A stretch of DNA of 64,000 nucleotides from contig ML058494.1 of assembly GCA_003013855.2 (NCBI GenBank), forward strand, positions 1,240,001 to 1,304,000, given 5' to 3'. Positions within the stretch are counted from its first letter, which is position 1. Each line of letters starts with the position of its first letter. The notes beneath the pieces are model-generated. The model was not told the DNA's origin and did not search any database. It saw only the letters and a list, made by a program, of their open reading frames with translations. The position numbers were made by a program, and so were the translations under genes. Source of the DNA: Liriodendron chinense (Eukaryota; Streptophyta; Magnoliopsida; Magnoliales; Magnoliaceae). Of this stretch, positions 36,154 to 47,040 are shown one piece after another.

Positions 36154-37773
36154 CTACCTTTGATTAGTCTGATCGACTACATGATCAAATTTGAACAGGA
36201 TCTTCATGAATTTCAATAGGTTTCTCATGAGGACCATCCAAAGTCCTGCTCGAATGTATACATGGGTGCGTTTCTTCATGAAGGTCCAATCATAGTGTGC
36301 ACCACACGCATGTAAGGACGAGATAAGAGCAGCAAAAAGATATCTCCTCAAGTTCTTAATTGGGTTGTAATTGATTAAAAACGGGTCCTCCCAATCAGAA
36401 TTTTCAATGGGTTGAAGAACCCATGATGGTGGAGAGACATTCATTAAGTATTTTTCAGTTTGGGTTGTGTCCTCCACAAATTTAAAATTGCATGGTGTTT
36501 CCACAGACAATGGTAAAGGGTGTAAATCAGTGGAATGGTGTTCTTCAGGCACCGAAACCATGTCTAACAAACTATCCAACTCCTTAAACATCTCATCATC
36601 CAGATCATAGGGGTGGGTCATGCATTCTTCTAGAAAATCGAGAGAGTGGGATAAAGGGTCCTCGTTCTCCCTAAGTGATTGAGGAAATTCTGTTTCAAGG
36701 GTAAGGAATTCCTCCTCTATAGAGGGGAGGTCTTCCAAAGAAATTTTTTTAGATTCAGTGGTAAGCACATCATCTAGCATTGGTTGATCTTTTGAAATTT
36801 CAGATTGTGCCACCCCATCATCCAAAGAAACAGAATTTTCAACCCAAGGGAGTTCTTCCACAATAGAATCCGACATGTGTTGTTGGTGGAAGGACTCAAA
36901 AATATCGACTTCAGCCATCTCTCTAGCAAGAATATCTTTCGGTGATTCAAAAACATTCGGCCCTTTAGAAGAACAAATCATGGACTCACAATCATCCTTC
37001 AAACCCTCATTGTAGGCAATCAAACTATCACTTTCAGATTTTGTAGATTCCTCGGGTTCGTCAACCGTCCTTGAAATCTCTTCATCATTCAAATCAGAAT
37101 AGCTAAAAGAGATAGTTGATTCACCATAATCGATGGTAATGGTGGGATCACTGAGATCTAGATCCCCTAAAAGTTTAGTCATCAAATCAGAAGAGGGTTG
37201 GGCTTGGATAGCCACATCCTCCTCTATGTTGGGGATTGATTCGGTGTTCCCAATGTCGGGTTCAGGATTTTGAGATGGCGAGAGGTTTAGTATGCATTGC
37301 TCAGTTATTTCCATAAACTCTCGCAACGTATCCTCAAGAGTTCGTGTCGGTTGTGGATCATGAGAAAGAAACTCTTGAGGATAATTGTTGGCATCCATGG
37401 TTGGCTCATGTTCCATTGGACTAGAGGTGTAAGGACTCTCTTGATGAAGACCATACGTGTTATATGATGAAGACTGATAAGATGGTTGATAGGCATAACC
37501 ATACAAGTGATCACGCAATGTCTTTACTGGTTGGTCATTACTCCCCCGGTCCTTTTTCTTATTCCTACCTCCAGTTAAACTTGGTGGAACACTCTTGTTA
37601 TTTTCAACCCAGTAATCACGTAACGTCTTACGTTGGGGGGTAGTGGAGGTTGATTGAATCTCAGAATAATACTTATGCTTAAATTGGTTCCAATCATAAA
37701 GAGTTTTGATTCCATGGTCTGTCATCTCATCTTCCAAAAGGTATGCATAAGCACCACACTTCCAATCAGCCAT
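36154..37773 (-). CDS. Unknown 539-aa protein of the non-autonomous Athila
   Basis: An uninterrupted frame from ATG at 37773, about 240 bp after the primer site, to TGA just past 36154. It has no RT, protease, integrase or zinc knuckle. The N-terminus is MADWKCGAYAYLLEDE. KTLRD occurs twice (residues 49-53 and 84-88). A Tyr/Ser-rich stretch follows (about 90-120). Residues 146-154 read LEDTLREFM, nearly identical to LEDTLRAFM in the gag C-terminal part of the fuller Athila copy (about 44221-44247). The rest is strongly acidic and Ser-rich, with a hydrophobic, more basic C-terminus (LRRYLFAALISSLHAC...). I infer a remodelled gag-derived or captured protein. Persistence of a long frame in an element with 2.5% LTR divergence hints at function. 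I do not recognise the family. Confidence 0.75.
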   Translation of the reverse strand: MADWKCGAYAYLLEDEMTDHGIKTLYDWNQFKHKYYSEIQSTSTTPQRKTLRDYWVENNKSVPPSLTGGRNKKKDRGSNDQPVKTLRDHLYGYAYQPSYQSSSYNTYGLHQESPYTSSPMEHEPTMDANNYPQEFLSHDPQPTRTLEDTLREFMEITEQCILNLSPSQNPEPDIGNTESIPNIEEDVAIQAQPSSDLMTKLLGDLDLSDPTITIDYGESTISFSYSDLNDEEISRTVDEPEESTKSESDSLIAYNEGLKDDCESMICSSKGPNVFESPKDILAREMAEVDIFESFHQQHMSDSIVEELPWVENSVSLDDGVAQSEISKDQPMLDDVLTTESKKISLEDLPSIEEEFLTLETEFPQSLRENEDPLSHSLDFLEECMTHPYDLDDEMFKELDSLLDMVSVPEEHHSTDLHPLPLSVETPCNFKFVEDTTQTEKYLMNVSPPSWVLQPIENSDWEDPFLINYNPIKNLRRYLFAALISSLHACGAHYDWTFMKKRTHVYIRAGLWMVLMRNLLKFMKILFKFDHVVDQTNQR

Positions 37774-38016
37774 AATGAGATTTTAAGGAGTTGGAACTAC
37801 CCTAATCTAGAAAAAAGAACAAAAAGAAGGGAGATGGAGAGATGTTACCCAATAGAGCGAGATATATGTCAGCAACAATGTCCTACAAAATCCAACAAAA
37901 AAAATGTTAGTAATCTAGAAAAAAAAATCAGAAAATCTTCTTCTATAAAAACTGAAAATCCTACCTAACTAAGACTACTCTATAGCTACTAGAACAATTA
38001 GAACCGTTTAACCTCT

Positions 38017-38034
38017 TCCCCGGCAACGACGCCA
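38017..38034 (-). other. Primer binding site, tRNA-Asp
   Basis: Six bases inside the 5' LTR the - strand reads TGGCGTCGTTGCCGGGGA. It complements the 3' end of plant tRNA-Asp at 17 of 18 positions; the other Athila copy has the full match. tRNA-Asp priming is usual for Athila-type elements. Confidence 0.88.
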
Positions 38035-38040
38035 AAAACT

Positions 38041-40151
38041 TGTTCGCTTCCCCAAGTGTAGGGTTGCGATGTAGTAATAATCTCGGTAAGACCGAGGTCG
38101 ATCCACAGGGAAGGAAGTAAACAATTCAAATTATCCTAATAACTAGAATCAAAGAGGTTTGTGAAATTGATTTTTAACATAAAATAGAAAATCTGATAAT
38201 GGAAAGATAACTAGAGCATCAAGGATCCACTTATAGCTCTCCTTAGATGCATAATTCGCTATGGTTTCTCACTTTCTCAACTAGAATCGATATTAAGATC
38301 TATTTAGTCGGATGATAGAGCTGTTAAACCAAACAATCTGTTATATGTAAGTTTAATGCATAGGATTCACTCAATGTAGGCTAAGCTGAGCATGCTCAAT
38401 TGCATAGGTCATTCTCCATTCCAAAAGGTTCAGTTCACAATCATAACCATCCTCAAGTCCTATCACAAGACAAGGCTAGATCATGATTTGAACTTGATTC
38501 AAATCACATGCACAATCCATACATATTACGAAATTCAGAAAAGTAGAACTTTGGTAGGAAGTCCCCACATGAAGATCATAGTACTAGAGCGCACTCCAAT
38601 TCCTCGGATCATACAGGTCTAGACTGATGCAAACCAATTAAGAATTTAAGTAATTCTCCCAAACATCCATGAGTCATCATAAGACTAAGAAAAACTACTT
38701 AAAGCTTGTATAAACTTCAAACCATAGTTCATAATCATGAATTCCAACTTAAAACCAATAGAACGAATTAAACAATCTAAGAAAACTATAAGGTTCACCT
38801 CTTAGCTCTAGCTAAGAGATTAGCTAATGAAAAACATATTAAAAATAAAACTAGAACTAAGAAAAGGAAGAAAAACTAGCTGGAGGAGGCTAGGAAGCCT
38901 CCTATGACTTGAACTCCTTGCTCCCCACGTCCTTGCTTGCCCTGGAATAGAAGAGAGCACCTCCTTTTATAGTGCAGCAATAGTACGGCAACATAGCAGA
39001 ATTTGTTTCGCTTGGTACGGCTTAACCAATGGTTAGATTGCCTTAAAAATTAATTTATAGCTTCCTTGTAATGTGATCTTCCTCATAGATGATTTAGATT
39101 TCCAAGATTATCCTCTGAATGGGCCCACCAATCATATCACCGACCGCCTCTCAAAATCGCGCACTTCGGGTACCTTCAGAACCAGTCATCTTGCTTTCAA
39201 CGTTCCGGAGTGTACAGATGTCGGATTGATCCCAAATTTTGAACATTGGTAGAAAACTTCCTCCTATACATGATAGATGGATTAGATTGTCCAAAACAAT
39301 CCCAAAATGTGGTCCGAAAATTAGAACACTTAGGGCTTTTATAAACTCTGCGCAGTTGGATCTTTCTGGATGGTCCATCTTTCTTCCACCGGTACGATCA
39401 AACCACACATCCTTTTGATCTGAAACTTTGTGTTTATTCATATATGGATGTAGTCTAAAAGATGGTCAAAGTAGATTCTTCATATCATCAATGATGGGCC
39501 ACCTGGACCGGCCCAGAGTGGAACAGCGAAATCTGGAACTTTCTGGACAGTTCGTATCGTTTTGGCCACCACGATCAATCCGTAGCTCCGATCGACACGA
39601 AACCACTTGGGTTAGTTCGGCGTCGAGCTCCTCTTCGACATGGATGTGTTGTATTTGCAAAATCATCAAGATTGGCCCAAAAAAATGGTCTGAAAAATCA
39701 GAAACGGGAATGGCCTGCTGTCTGGAATCTGGAACCTGGAATTTGCATGGCCGACCGGTCAAGACCGGTCGGACAGGGCTGGCCGACCGGTCAAGACCGG
39801 TCAGGGCCTGTTCCAGTAGCTTCTGTAGAGGGCAGTAGTGTTGGCCGACCGGTCAGGACCGGCCTGTTTGGCCGACCGGTCTTGACCGGTCGGACCCCAT
39901 TTTCTGCTTTATTTCTTCTTTCTTTTCTTTCCTTCTTTCTTCCTCATCCTCCTCTCTTTCTTCATCATTCTTTGTTCCACCTTGGGCCTTCATCAAAGGC
40001 TCCTAAATGTGCCCTTTTGTTCATCAATTGGGCAAAGCAACTCTCATTCCTACAACCACAAAACATGTATTCGATTAGTCTTTAAATCATGAAAATCTTG
40101 CATAATGAGTGATGAATTGGGGTTAGAATATGCACAATTAAGAGCTCAACA
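38041..40151 (-). mobile_element. 5' LTR of the non-autonomous Athila
   Basis: Partner of 32915-35032, with the same ends. GACCGGTC-based palindromes are cleaner here, starting at 39751, 39783, 39845 and 39872 (spacings 32, 62 and 27 bp). The leader stem-loop is at 38799-38818. The U3 region is to the right; transcription would run leftward from a TATAAAAGG near 38960. Confidence 0.93.
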
Positions 40152-41169
40152 GTTACCAACCTCAAATGGATGTTTCTTCTTCAAGTGAGCTATCCATGCA
40201 ACCATAGCTCCTTGAACTTCTCTTTGGGGTGCTTGGTGGGTCATCCACCATCATTCTCAAGGATGAGTGATTTTTCTTTCAATTTGTGGGAAAGAATGAT
40301 ATTCATAAGTTGCCCAATTTGTCCCATGCTTTGGGGCCTTTTGGATTTTGATCTTCAAGTTGGCTATGTATACCATTCTTAGCCATTTTCATGATGGTTG
40401 GGTGACTCATCAAGCCATGCCCTCTTGTGCTCAAATGGTCCCCTTTTCTGTAAAGCAATTGGTGCACATAAGTTGCCCAAACTTGTCCTTACATGGACAT
40501 TTCCAACTTTGGTTATTCATGTGGGCTATGTGCATCAATTTTTTTACCATTGGCTTATTTGATTCATATGTTTGTGGGTAGACCACCATGTTGTACTCTT
40601 ATGGTTAAAACATTTATCAAGATGATGCACATAGGGTTGCCCATGGTTGACCCATGAATAGGTTCTTATGTTTCTTCAAGTGGGCTATGTGCTCCTTTCA
40701 ATCCATTGAGGTGAGGCACTTGAGTTGCTCTTGGGGACCAATTTCCTTTTTATTCCCCATTTGTCCATATGCATGTGTAAAAGATGGGAACATCTTAAAT
40801 GAGGATTATGGCCTTGGTATGGAAAGTGAGCCAAGCCTTGGTCACATATGGACTTTGAAGAGGGATTTCTCATGTGAAGTTTGATTCTTATCCATTTGAT
40901 CTCATGACATTTAAGTGCATTTATTGCCCAAAATGTGTCTTCGGATGGTGGACTTTCCTTACCTAAGGCATGGCATGCAACCCTCTTTTAAGGTGGACCT
41001 AGCTTTCTTCAATGGGCCCAACACATACATATCCTAGGTGACACATGGAGTTGGACATTGGATTTTTGCATTTGAATGTAGATCCTAATCCATGGGTTTC
41101 CTGGGTAATGATTTGATTTGGATCTTAACGAGTAAGGATGGGGACTTACCTGGTCGAGCTTGTAGGATT
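40152..41169 (+). other. Non-coding DNA continuing 31391-32914
   Basis: After the GTTAC duplication the host sequence resumes with 'caacctcaaatggatg'. It shows the same style as before the insertion, with repeated 'gtgggctatgtg' and 'ttgcccaa' phrases, but no conserved frame. It leads into the plant-mobile-domain remnant. It could hold leader or intron sequence of that gene. Confidence 0.45.
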
Positions 41170-41311
41170 ATGGCGGAAGGTACGAGGGGGCGAAGGGCGG
41201 TCGATGAGGACGACCCCGCTTTCATTGTTCGTCGAGGGGCCCATATGTGTTCTTTAGCTAAAGAGCACCAACCTCTCCCCACCATAAAGGGTCGAGGTAC
41301 TCGGGATCTCT
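41170..41311 (+). pseudogene. Plant-mobile-domain gene, N-terminal fragment
   Basis: ATG at 41170 starts MAEGTRGRRAVDEDDPAF and runs to KGRGTRDL, where the 9.6-kb Athila element landed. The frame is open further upstream to 41092, so the start is not certain. After removing the insertion and one TCTCT copy, the frame meets stops directly at the junction and again before PMLERVLVD, so the gene was probably already decayed. It belongs with the fragments at 50925-51589 and 52908-53213. It is on the strand opposite to the host Ogre-like pol. Confidence 0.6.
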
Positions 41312-41570
41312 TGTTGAACCTCCAATTTATACATTGCATTGCCCATTACATGACAAGATTTGCATGATTTTCATGGTTTAAAGGCCCACCTAACATATGT
41401 TTTGTGAGTATAGGGATGAGAGCGGACTTCATTCAATTACAAGCCAAAAGAATGCTTCTAGAGCTTTTGGATGAAGATGAAAGAAGACCAAAGAAAGGAG
41501 AAAGCAAAGAGAAGAGAGAGAAGAAGAAAAAGGAGAAAAAGAAGAGAAGAAGAATCAAATGGAAGACAGG

Positions 41571-41800
41571 CCGACCGGTCATGACCGGTCGGCCATGAAG
41601 GCTGACCACATTACATTGGAGCCCGACCGGTCATGACAGGTCGGCTGTATACATTGGACAAGGTGGGAACAAAGCCCGACCGGTCATGACCGGTCGGGCA
41701 CACACGCTGGAAGAATGGAAATCAGTCCGACCGGTCATGACCGGTCGGCTGTACTCACTGGAATGCTTGGAAATCAGCCCGACCGGTCGTGACCGGTCGG
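41571..41800. promoter_or_regulatory. Five phased GACCGGTC palindromes in the U3 region
   Basis: Copies of CCGACCGGTC-AT-GACCGGTCGG (with variants GACAGG and GTGACC) begin at 41571, 41623, 41676, 41727 and 41779. The spacings are 52, 53, 51 and 52 bp. Copies 1 and 3 extend to perfect 26-bp palindromes. Each holds two self-complementary octamers 10 bp apart. The last ends about 98 bp before the TATA box. The first has GCCGAC, the plant DRE core, on both strands; the others mostly do not. An enhancer or silencing-target role is inferred. Confidence 0.8.
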
Positions 41801-42066
41801 CTCTGCGTAAGGATGAGTCATTTCTAACTTGGGACTCCGAATTTCACTGCGCAATGCGAAGTCTTTCGCAGGATCCGACGCAAGGGGGGTTTGTTGCTAT
41901 AAAAGGACACCTAGGGGCTCTCCCTAAGGTATCAGAGAAGGGAAGGAACGTGAGTTTGGAGGGAGGAAGCGACTGTGGAGCGACTGCAACTCTTCTATCT
42001 GGTTTTTCTTAGTTTATGCTTTTATTTCGGAGTTTTTAGTTGTTGCATGACTATGCTCGGCTAAAA

Positions 42067-42088
42067 CCTCTCAGCTAAGGCTGAGAGG
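42067..42088 (+). promoter_or_regulatory. Leader RNA stem-loop
   Basis: CCTCTCAGC-TAAG-GCTGAGAGG folds into a 9-bp stem with a 4-base loop, followed by TGAAGCTTGTAG. It lies about 160-190 bp downstream of the TATA box, so in the transcribed leader. Sister LTRs keep pairing with changed bases (CTCTTAGC/GCTAAGAG), as expected for a selected RNA structure. Confidence 0.6.
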
Positions 42089-42713
42089 TGAAGCTTGTAG
42101 CCAGTTCTATGTTAATTTCAGTTTGATTCAAGTATTTTTCAATTCAAAGTTAGATTTTTCTTATGTTTCAGTCCAATAGGTGGTAGTTTGAGATGTCTTA
42201 TCTGAGTTTATGTGCTCCGGACATGAATTCCTTTTAATTCTCTGAGATTATCACAGGTTGCTTGTTTAGATTCGAATTATAGTAATCCTTGAGCAGGCCA
42301 TAGTCCATAGGCATGGCTGTTACTCCGCAGGCTATGAATTTGAATTCTACATTGATTGAATGGACTTGAACTTGGAAAGTTCAACTTGAATTGGATGAAT
42401 GTGTGTGAATGCTTTACTTTTCAACTAGATGAGAGATGGGACTTCAAATCTAGTTGTGTTCTCTACTTAGATTGACTGAATTGACATAGGATTGCTACAA
42501 GTGGATCCTTGAAAGCCTTAGTACATTAAATCTCTGATTTTTCATTAAGTTACTGTTTTAATTAAACATCCCATTGAATCTGAATTTACTCTATTAAACT
42601 GAGTTGCTGGAGTAATTAGGAAGCTGTTACTCTTTCCCTGTGGATCGACCTCGGTCTTACCGAGATTTATTACTACATTGCAGCCTTACACTTGAGGCAA
42701 GCGAACAAGTTTT

Positions 42714-42731
42714 TGGCGCCGTTGCCGGGGA
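42714..42731 (+). other. Primer binding site, tRNA-Asp
   Basis: TGGCGCCGTTGCCGGGGA, six bases after the LTR end, is fully complementary to the 3' end of plant tRNA-Asp (GUC) including CCA. It fixes the LTR boundary and the + orientation. Confidence 0.95.
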
Positions 42732-42956
42732 AATTAGTTAACGGTTTTCAAATAATTTCAGTGGCTGTAGAAGTAGAAATAGTTAGGCGTTTTGATTTTC
42801 TTAGAACTAACAAGTTTTTCTGTTTGTAGGAGTTTTTTCTCTAGTTCAAGCGCATCAGGTGATACCCTTCTAACTTAGCTTCTGCAGAATTTTCTTTCAG
42901 TTTCAGATTTTAGTTTCCTAGAATAGGATTAGTTTCAGTTTCTGGTTGAGTGGTTT

Positions 42957-44730
42957 ATGTCCCGTTGGGAACGTAACCATTCAAATCGTCTCCAATCCGA
43001 AGGTGGTTTAGTTGGACCATTGTCAGTCCATAGACGAGTCCGGAATTATCAAGAGCATTGTGAAAGTTTGGGGAGTATGGATCAAACACCCTTAAGGAAT
43101 CCTCCCCCCCTACTCCAACCACAAACGCAAATCAGGAAGGAGTAGGAGAGAATGAGGTACATAATGTTCCTCCAATGAGATCACTATGGGATTACCTACA
43201 ACCTGCTCGTACAATTACACCTTCTTGCATAGTTCTACCAGCTAACGGTGGGACCCTCGACATAAAACCGGGAGTAATCCAACTTTTACCTAAATTCCAT
43301 GGGCTAGACTCTGACCGCCCATACTTACACTTGCAAGAATTCGAAGAAGTGTTGGCCACCTTGCATTATCCCAATGTTTCTGGGGATACAATCAGACTTA
43401 AACTTTTTCCCTTCACTTTGAAAGAAAGAGCCAAAGATTGGCTTCACTCTCTTAGACCATATTCGATTGGGTCATGGGTTGAGATGAACCGGGAATTCTT
43501 GAAAAAGTTCTTCCTGGCTCATAAAACAAACACTCTTCGAAGGGCCATAATGAATTTCTCAGCTAAAGAGGGTGAATCATTCTTTCAATGTTGGGAAAGA
43601 TTTAAGGAACTCCTGCTTGCTTGCCCACATCATGGCTATGAGAGTTGGCGAGTTATAAATTTTTTCAATGATGGATTAAGTTCTAATATGCGCCAATTTG
43701 TGGAAATGATGTGCAATGGCGAGTTTATGAGTAAAAACCCAGATGATGCTTGGAGTTACTTGGACATGTTGGCTGAAAACGCCTAATCTTGGGATACCTC
43801 GGATAAACCCAAGAACCCCAAGCCTACTCAAGAGAAAGGAGGGATATATGTCCTTAAAGAGGAAGACGACGTAAATGCAAGGATAGCCAACCTCACAAGG
43901 AAGGTTGAGGCCATGGAACTTAGCAAAAATGGAGTTTCCAAGTCCAAGGAAGCTGTTGAAACCACATGTGGGATTTGTCTCACCGACTTACACGCTACGC
44001 AAGATTGTCCCACAATTCCTGCATTTAAGGAAGTGCTGCAAGAGACAGCCAATGCCACATATGGTTATCAACGGCCCTTCAATGGACCGGTAGGTAATAC
44101 ATACAATGAGAGTTGGAAGAACCACCCGAATTTCAGTTGGAAGAAGCTCCTACGGGCAATCCTACCAACTCCCAAAGAGGGCCACCCATGCAAAATATGG
44201 CCCCACCTCGATTCTCATTGGAGGATACCTTGAGAGCGTTTATGCAAGGGCAAGCGCAAATAAATGAATCGAATCAGCAATTGTTCCAAGAGCTGAAAGT
44301 CTCGGTTGATGAGATTAAGGGACGCTTGAATGCTAGGGAAGGGACCTTTCCGGCCCAACCTCAGCCCAATCCAAAGCAAGTACATGAAGTAAGCATCCCT
44401 AATCCTTCCAACCAAAACATGGAGCAAGCTAAATCCATTACCACCCTTAGAAGTGGTAAACAAATTGACAAAACTATTCCGGTGAAGGCCGATGAGCCTA
44501 ATGATCCGGTAAATTCTAAGGATGAAAATGGATCTAACTTAGCCCCACAACAACCGGAACGCATTTACAAGCCCATAGCACCATTCCCATCGAGATTGGT
44601 TGCCCCAAAATCTCTCCCAAATTCTCAAGATATTCTAGAGATTTTCAGACAAGTCAAGATCAATATCCATTTGCTTGATGCCATCAAACAAATTCCCTCT
44701 TATGCCAAGTTTCTAAAAGACCTATGCACA
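42957..44730 (+). pseudogene. gag: Athila gag remnant
   Basis: The frame opens MSRWERNHSNRLQSEG at 42957, shifts at a C7 run (43104-43110) and resumes as NVPPMRSLWDYL. The capsid part shows FHGLDSDRPYLHLQEFEEV, RLKLFPFTLKERAKDWL and FFLAHKTNTLRRAI, typical of the retrotransposon gag domain (PF03732 type). A TAA at 43784-43786 follows LDMLAENA. A Cys/His patch CGICLTDLHATQDCP appears near 43969. The frame changes again around 44110-44170, then continues through LEDTLRAFMQGQAQ and a Pro/Asn-rich linker toward protease. At least three lesions make it inactive. Confidence 0.9.
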
Positions 44731-47040
44731 ACAAAACGCAAATATAATGTGCAGCAAAAGGCCTTCTTAACTGAGCAAGTTAGTGCCATCCTCACTCAAA
44801 AGACTCCCCCAAAATTCAAAGATCCCGGTAGTGCCACAGTCTCATGTATCATTGGAGACTACCGGATTGAACGTGCCTTGTTAGACTTGGGGGCGAGTGT
44901 GAACTTGATCCCATACTCGGTATATGAGCAATTGGGCCTTGGTGAATTAAAACCCACCAAAACCACATTGCAACTCGCTGATAGGTCTATCCGTGTACCG
45001 AGGGGGATAGTTGAGGATGTTCTAGTCCAAGTTGACAAATTCTACTAACCGGTAGATTTTATAGTCTTGGACACACAACCGGTTTTGGATGCTAACACCC
45101 AAATACCGGTGATATTAGGCCGCCCATTCCTTGCCACATCAAACGCAATCATCAATTGCCGGAATGGGGTGATGCAACTATCTTTTGGAAACATGACACT
45201 AGAGGTAAATGTGTTTCATTTGGGCAAAAGACATAGGGATGTCGATGATGATGAGTTCTTCGATGTGAACATGCTCGAAACTTTTGAAGAAGAAGAACTC
45301 CTCCAACTTGAACCACTAGAAAGCTTGGAGACATGCTTAGCACATATCATGGATTCCGAAGATCCCATCAGTAGTGAGATTGTGCAGGCATTAAATATAG
45401 AAAGACCGGTAGTTGATACTAGCCGGTGGAGGCACCACTTTGAAAAATTGCCACCAACCACATCAAGGCCTCTACCGTCTAACATCAAACCACCAAAGCT
45501 TGACCTCAAACCGCTGCCATCAAAGCTTAAATACGTATATTTGGGTCAAGAGGAAACGTTCCCAGTTATCATTGCCTCCCACCTAGAGAAAGACCAAGAG
45601 CTCAAGTTGATTGAGCTACTCAAAGAACATCGGGAAGCCATAGGTTGGACCATAGCGGATCTCAAAGGGATAGATCCTTCGGTTTGCACTCACCGTATAC
45701 ACCTTGAGGAAAATGCAAAAACGTCTAGACAACCTCAAAGAAGGCTAAATCCAAACATGATGGAGGTTGTCAAAGCCGAGGTGTTGAAGCTATTGGATGT
45801 GGGTATTATCTACCCCATCTCAGATAGCCAATGGGTGAGTCCTACCCAAGTTGTCCCCAAGAAATCCGATATTACCATCATTGAGAACGCCAACAACGAA
45901 CTTATACCGACAAGGGTGACAACCGGTTGGCGTATGTGCATTGATTATAGGAAGCTCAATACAGTTACTAGGAAAGACCACTTCCCTCTCCCATTTATGG
46001 ATCAAATATTGGAGAGGTTGGCAGGCCATTCCTATTACTATTTCCTAGATGGCTATTCTGGATACAACCAAATTGAGATAGCCCCGGAAGATCAAGAGAA
46101 AACCACTTTTACATGCCCGTTTGGCACCTTCGCTTACCGAAGAATGCCATTCGGGTTGTGTAATGCACCCTGCCACATTCTAACGATGCATGTTGAGTAT
46201 TTTTTTGGACATGGTGGGAGAGTATCTTGAGGTATTCATGGATGATTTTTCTGTTTTTGGTTGTACATTTGAGGAGTGTCTCAAGCACTTGAAGTTGGTT
46301 TTGATGAGGTGTGAGGAAAAGCAACTTGTATTAAACTGGGAAAAGTGTCATTTCATGGTACAAAGAGGAATAGTCCTTGGACATATCATCTCGTCCAATG
46401 GAATAGAAGTAGACCGGGCGAAAATTGACATAATTTCCAATCTACCACCACCCAAAAGCATACGCGATGTGCGATCCTTCCTTAGACACGCCGGTTTCTA
46501 TCGAAGGTTTATAAAGGACTTTAGTCACATCTCAAGGCCTTTATGCAACCTTCTATAAAAGGAGAACCAATTCGAGTGGAGTGCCGAATGTCAATTAGCT
46601 TTTTCAAAGCTAAAAGACATGTTAACAACCGCTCCTATCATGCAACCACCAGATTGGTCCACTCCTTTTGAGTTGATGTGCGATGCAAGTGATTTTGCTA
46701 TTGGGGCAGTGTTAGGCCAAAAGAAGGATAAAAAGCCCCATGTCATCTACTATGCAAGTAGGACCTTGAATCCTGCCCAAGTTAACTATTCGACTACGGA
46801 GAAAGAGCTTCTAGCTGTCATTTTTGCCTTGGACAAATTCAGGCCATCCTTAATAGGATCCAAAGTTATCGTTTATACAGATCATGCGGCACTGAAATAC
46901 CTTCTTTCCAAGAGGGATGCTAAGCCCCGTTTGCTAAGATGGATCCTACTCCTTCAAGAATTCAATTTGGAGATCAAAGATAAGAAGGGAGTAGAAAATG
47001 TGGTGGCGGATCATCTATCCCGCCTAGTCCTACCAAATTC
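44731..47040 (+). pseudogene. pol: Athila protease, reverse transcriptase and RNase H remnant
   Basis: Protease: the retropepsin motif LLDLGASVNLIP lies at 44878-44913, and ILGRPFLATSNAIINC at 45112-45160 gives the second conserved block. A TAA at 45046-45048 lies between them. RT: VVPKKSDITI, GWRMCIDYRKLN (about 45929-45960), FLDGYSGYNQI and MPFGLCNAP. The frame then breaks at a T7 run (46199-46206) before VFMDDFSVFG, which keeps both catalytic Asp. A TAA at 46556-46558 ends the RT connection segment. RNase H ([45 protein letters not shown]) is open from 46619. It would copy element RNA if intact; here it is broken. Confidence 0.93.

Larger units (their letters stand above)
32915..40151 (-). 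mobile_element. Non-autonomous Athila derivative, complete, TSD GTTAC
   Basis: Two LTRs (32915-35032 and 38041-40151) face - and enclose 3.0 kb. GTTAC at 32910-32914 and 40152-40156 is a perfect target duplication. The primer site is complementary to tRNA-Asp. The 3' non-coding part (35033-36150) matches the Athila copy at 48404-49527. Gag, protease, RT, RNase H and integrase are absent; a single ORF of 539 codons replaces them. By-eye comparison gives about 55 differences over 2.1 kb (about 2.5%), older than the 41312-50924 element. It must have moved with proteins supplied by others. Confidence 0.93.
41312..42707 (+). mobile_element. 5' LTR of Athila element
   Basis: Starts TGTTGAACCTCCAATTTATAC and ends TTGAGGCAAGCGAACA. 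The U3 part has an AG-rich tract (41470-41560) and then five phased palindromes (41571-41800). TATAAAAGG is at 41898-41906. A stem-loop lies in the transcribed leader at 42067-42088. The last 100 bp ('ctgtggatcgacctcggtct') are shared with every Athila LTR here. Confidence 0.95.

Noticed and set aside
39428..40085. Frames of 136-137 codons in the 5' LTR of the non-autonomous Athila
   Set aside because: They are LTR sequence. The copy in the partner LTR (34302-34966) is split differently, so they are not conserved.
41579..41748. All U3 palindromes as DRE/CRT cold-response sites
   Set aside because: Only the first copy has GCCGAC on both strands. Others read CCCGAC or TCCGAC on at least one side, so the match is partial and likely incidental.
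41404..42012. Frames across the Athila U3 region (64 and 108 codons), repeated in the 3' LTR
   Set aside because: They arise from the AG-rich tract and the phased palindromes. They look conserved only because the two LTRs are near-identical copies.
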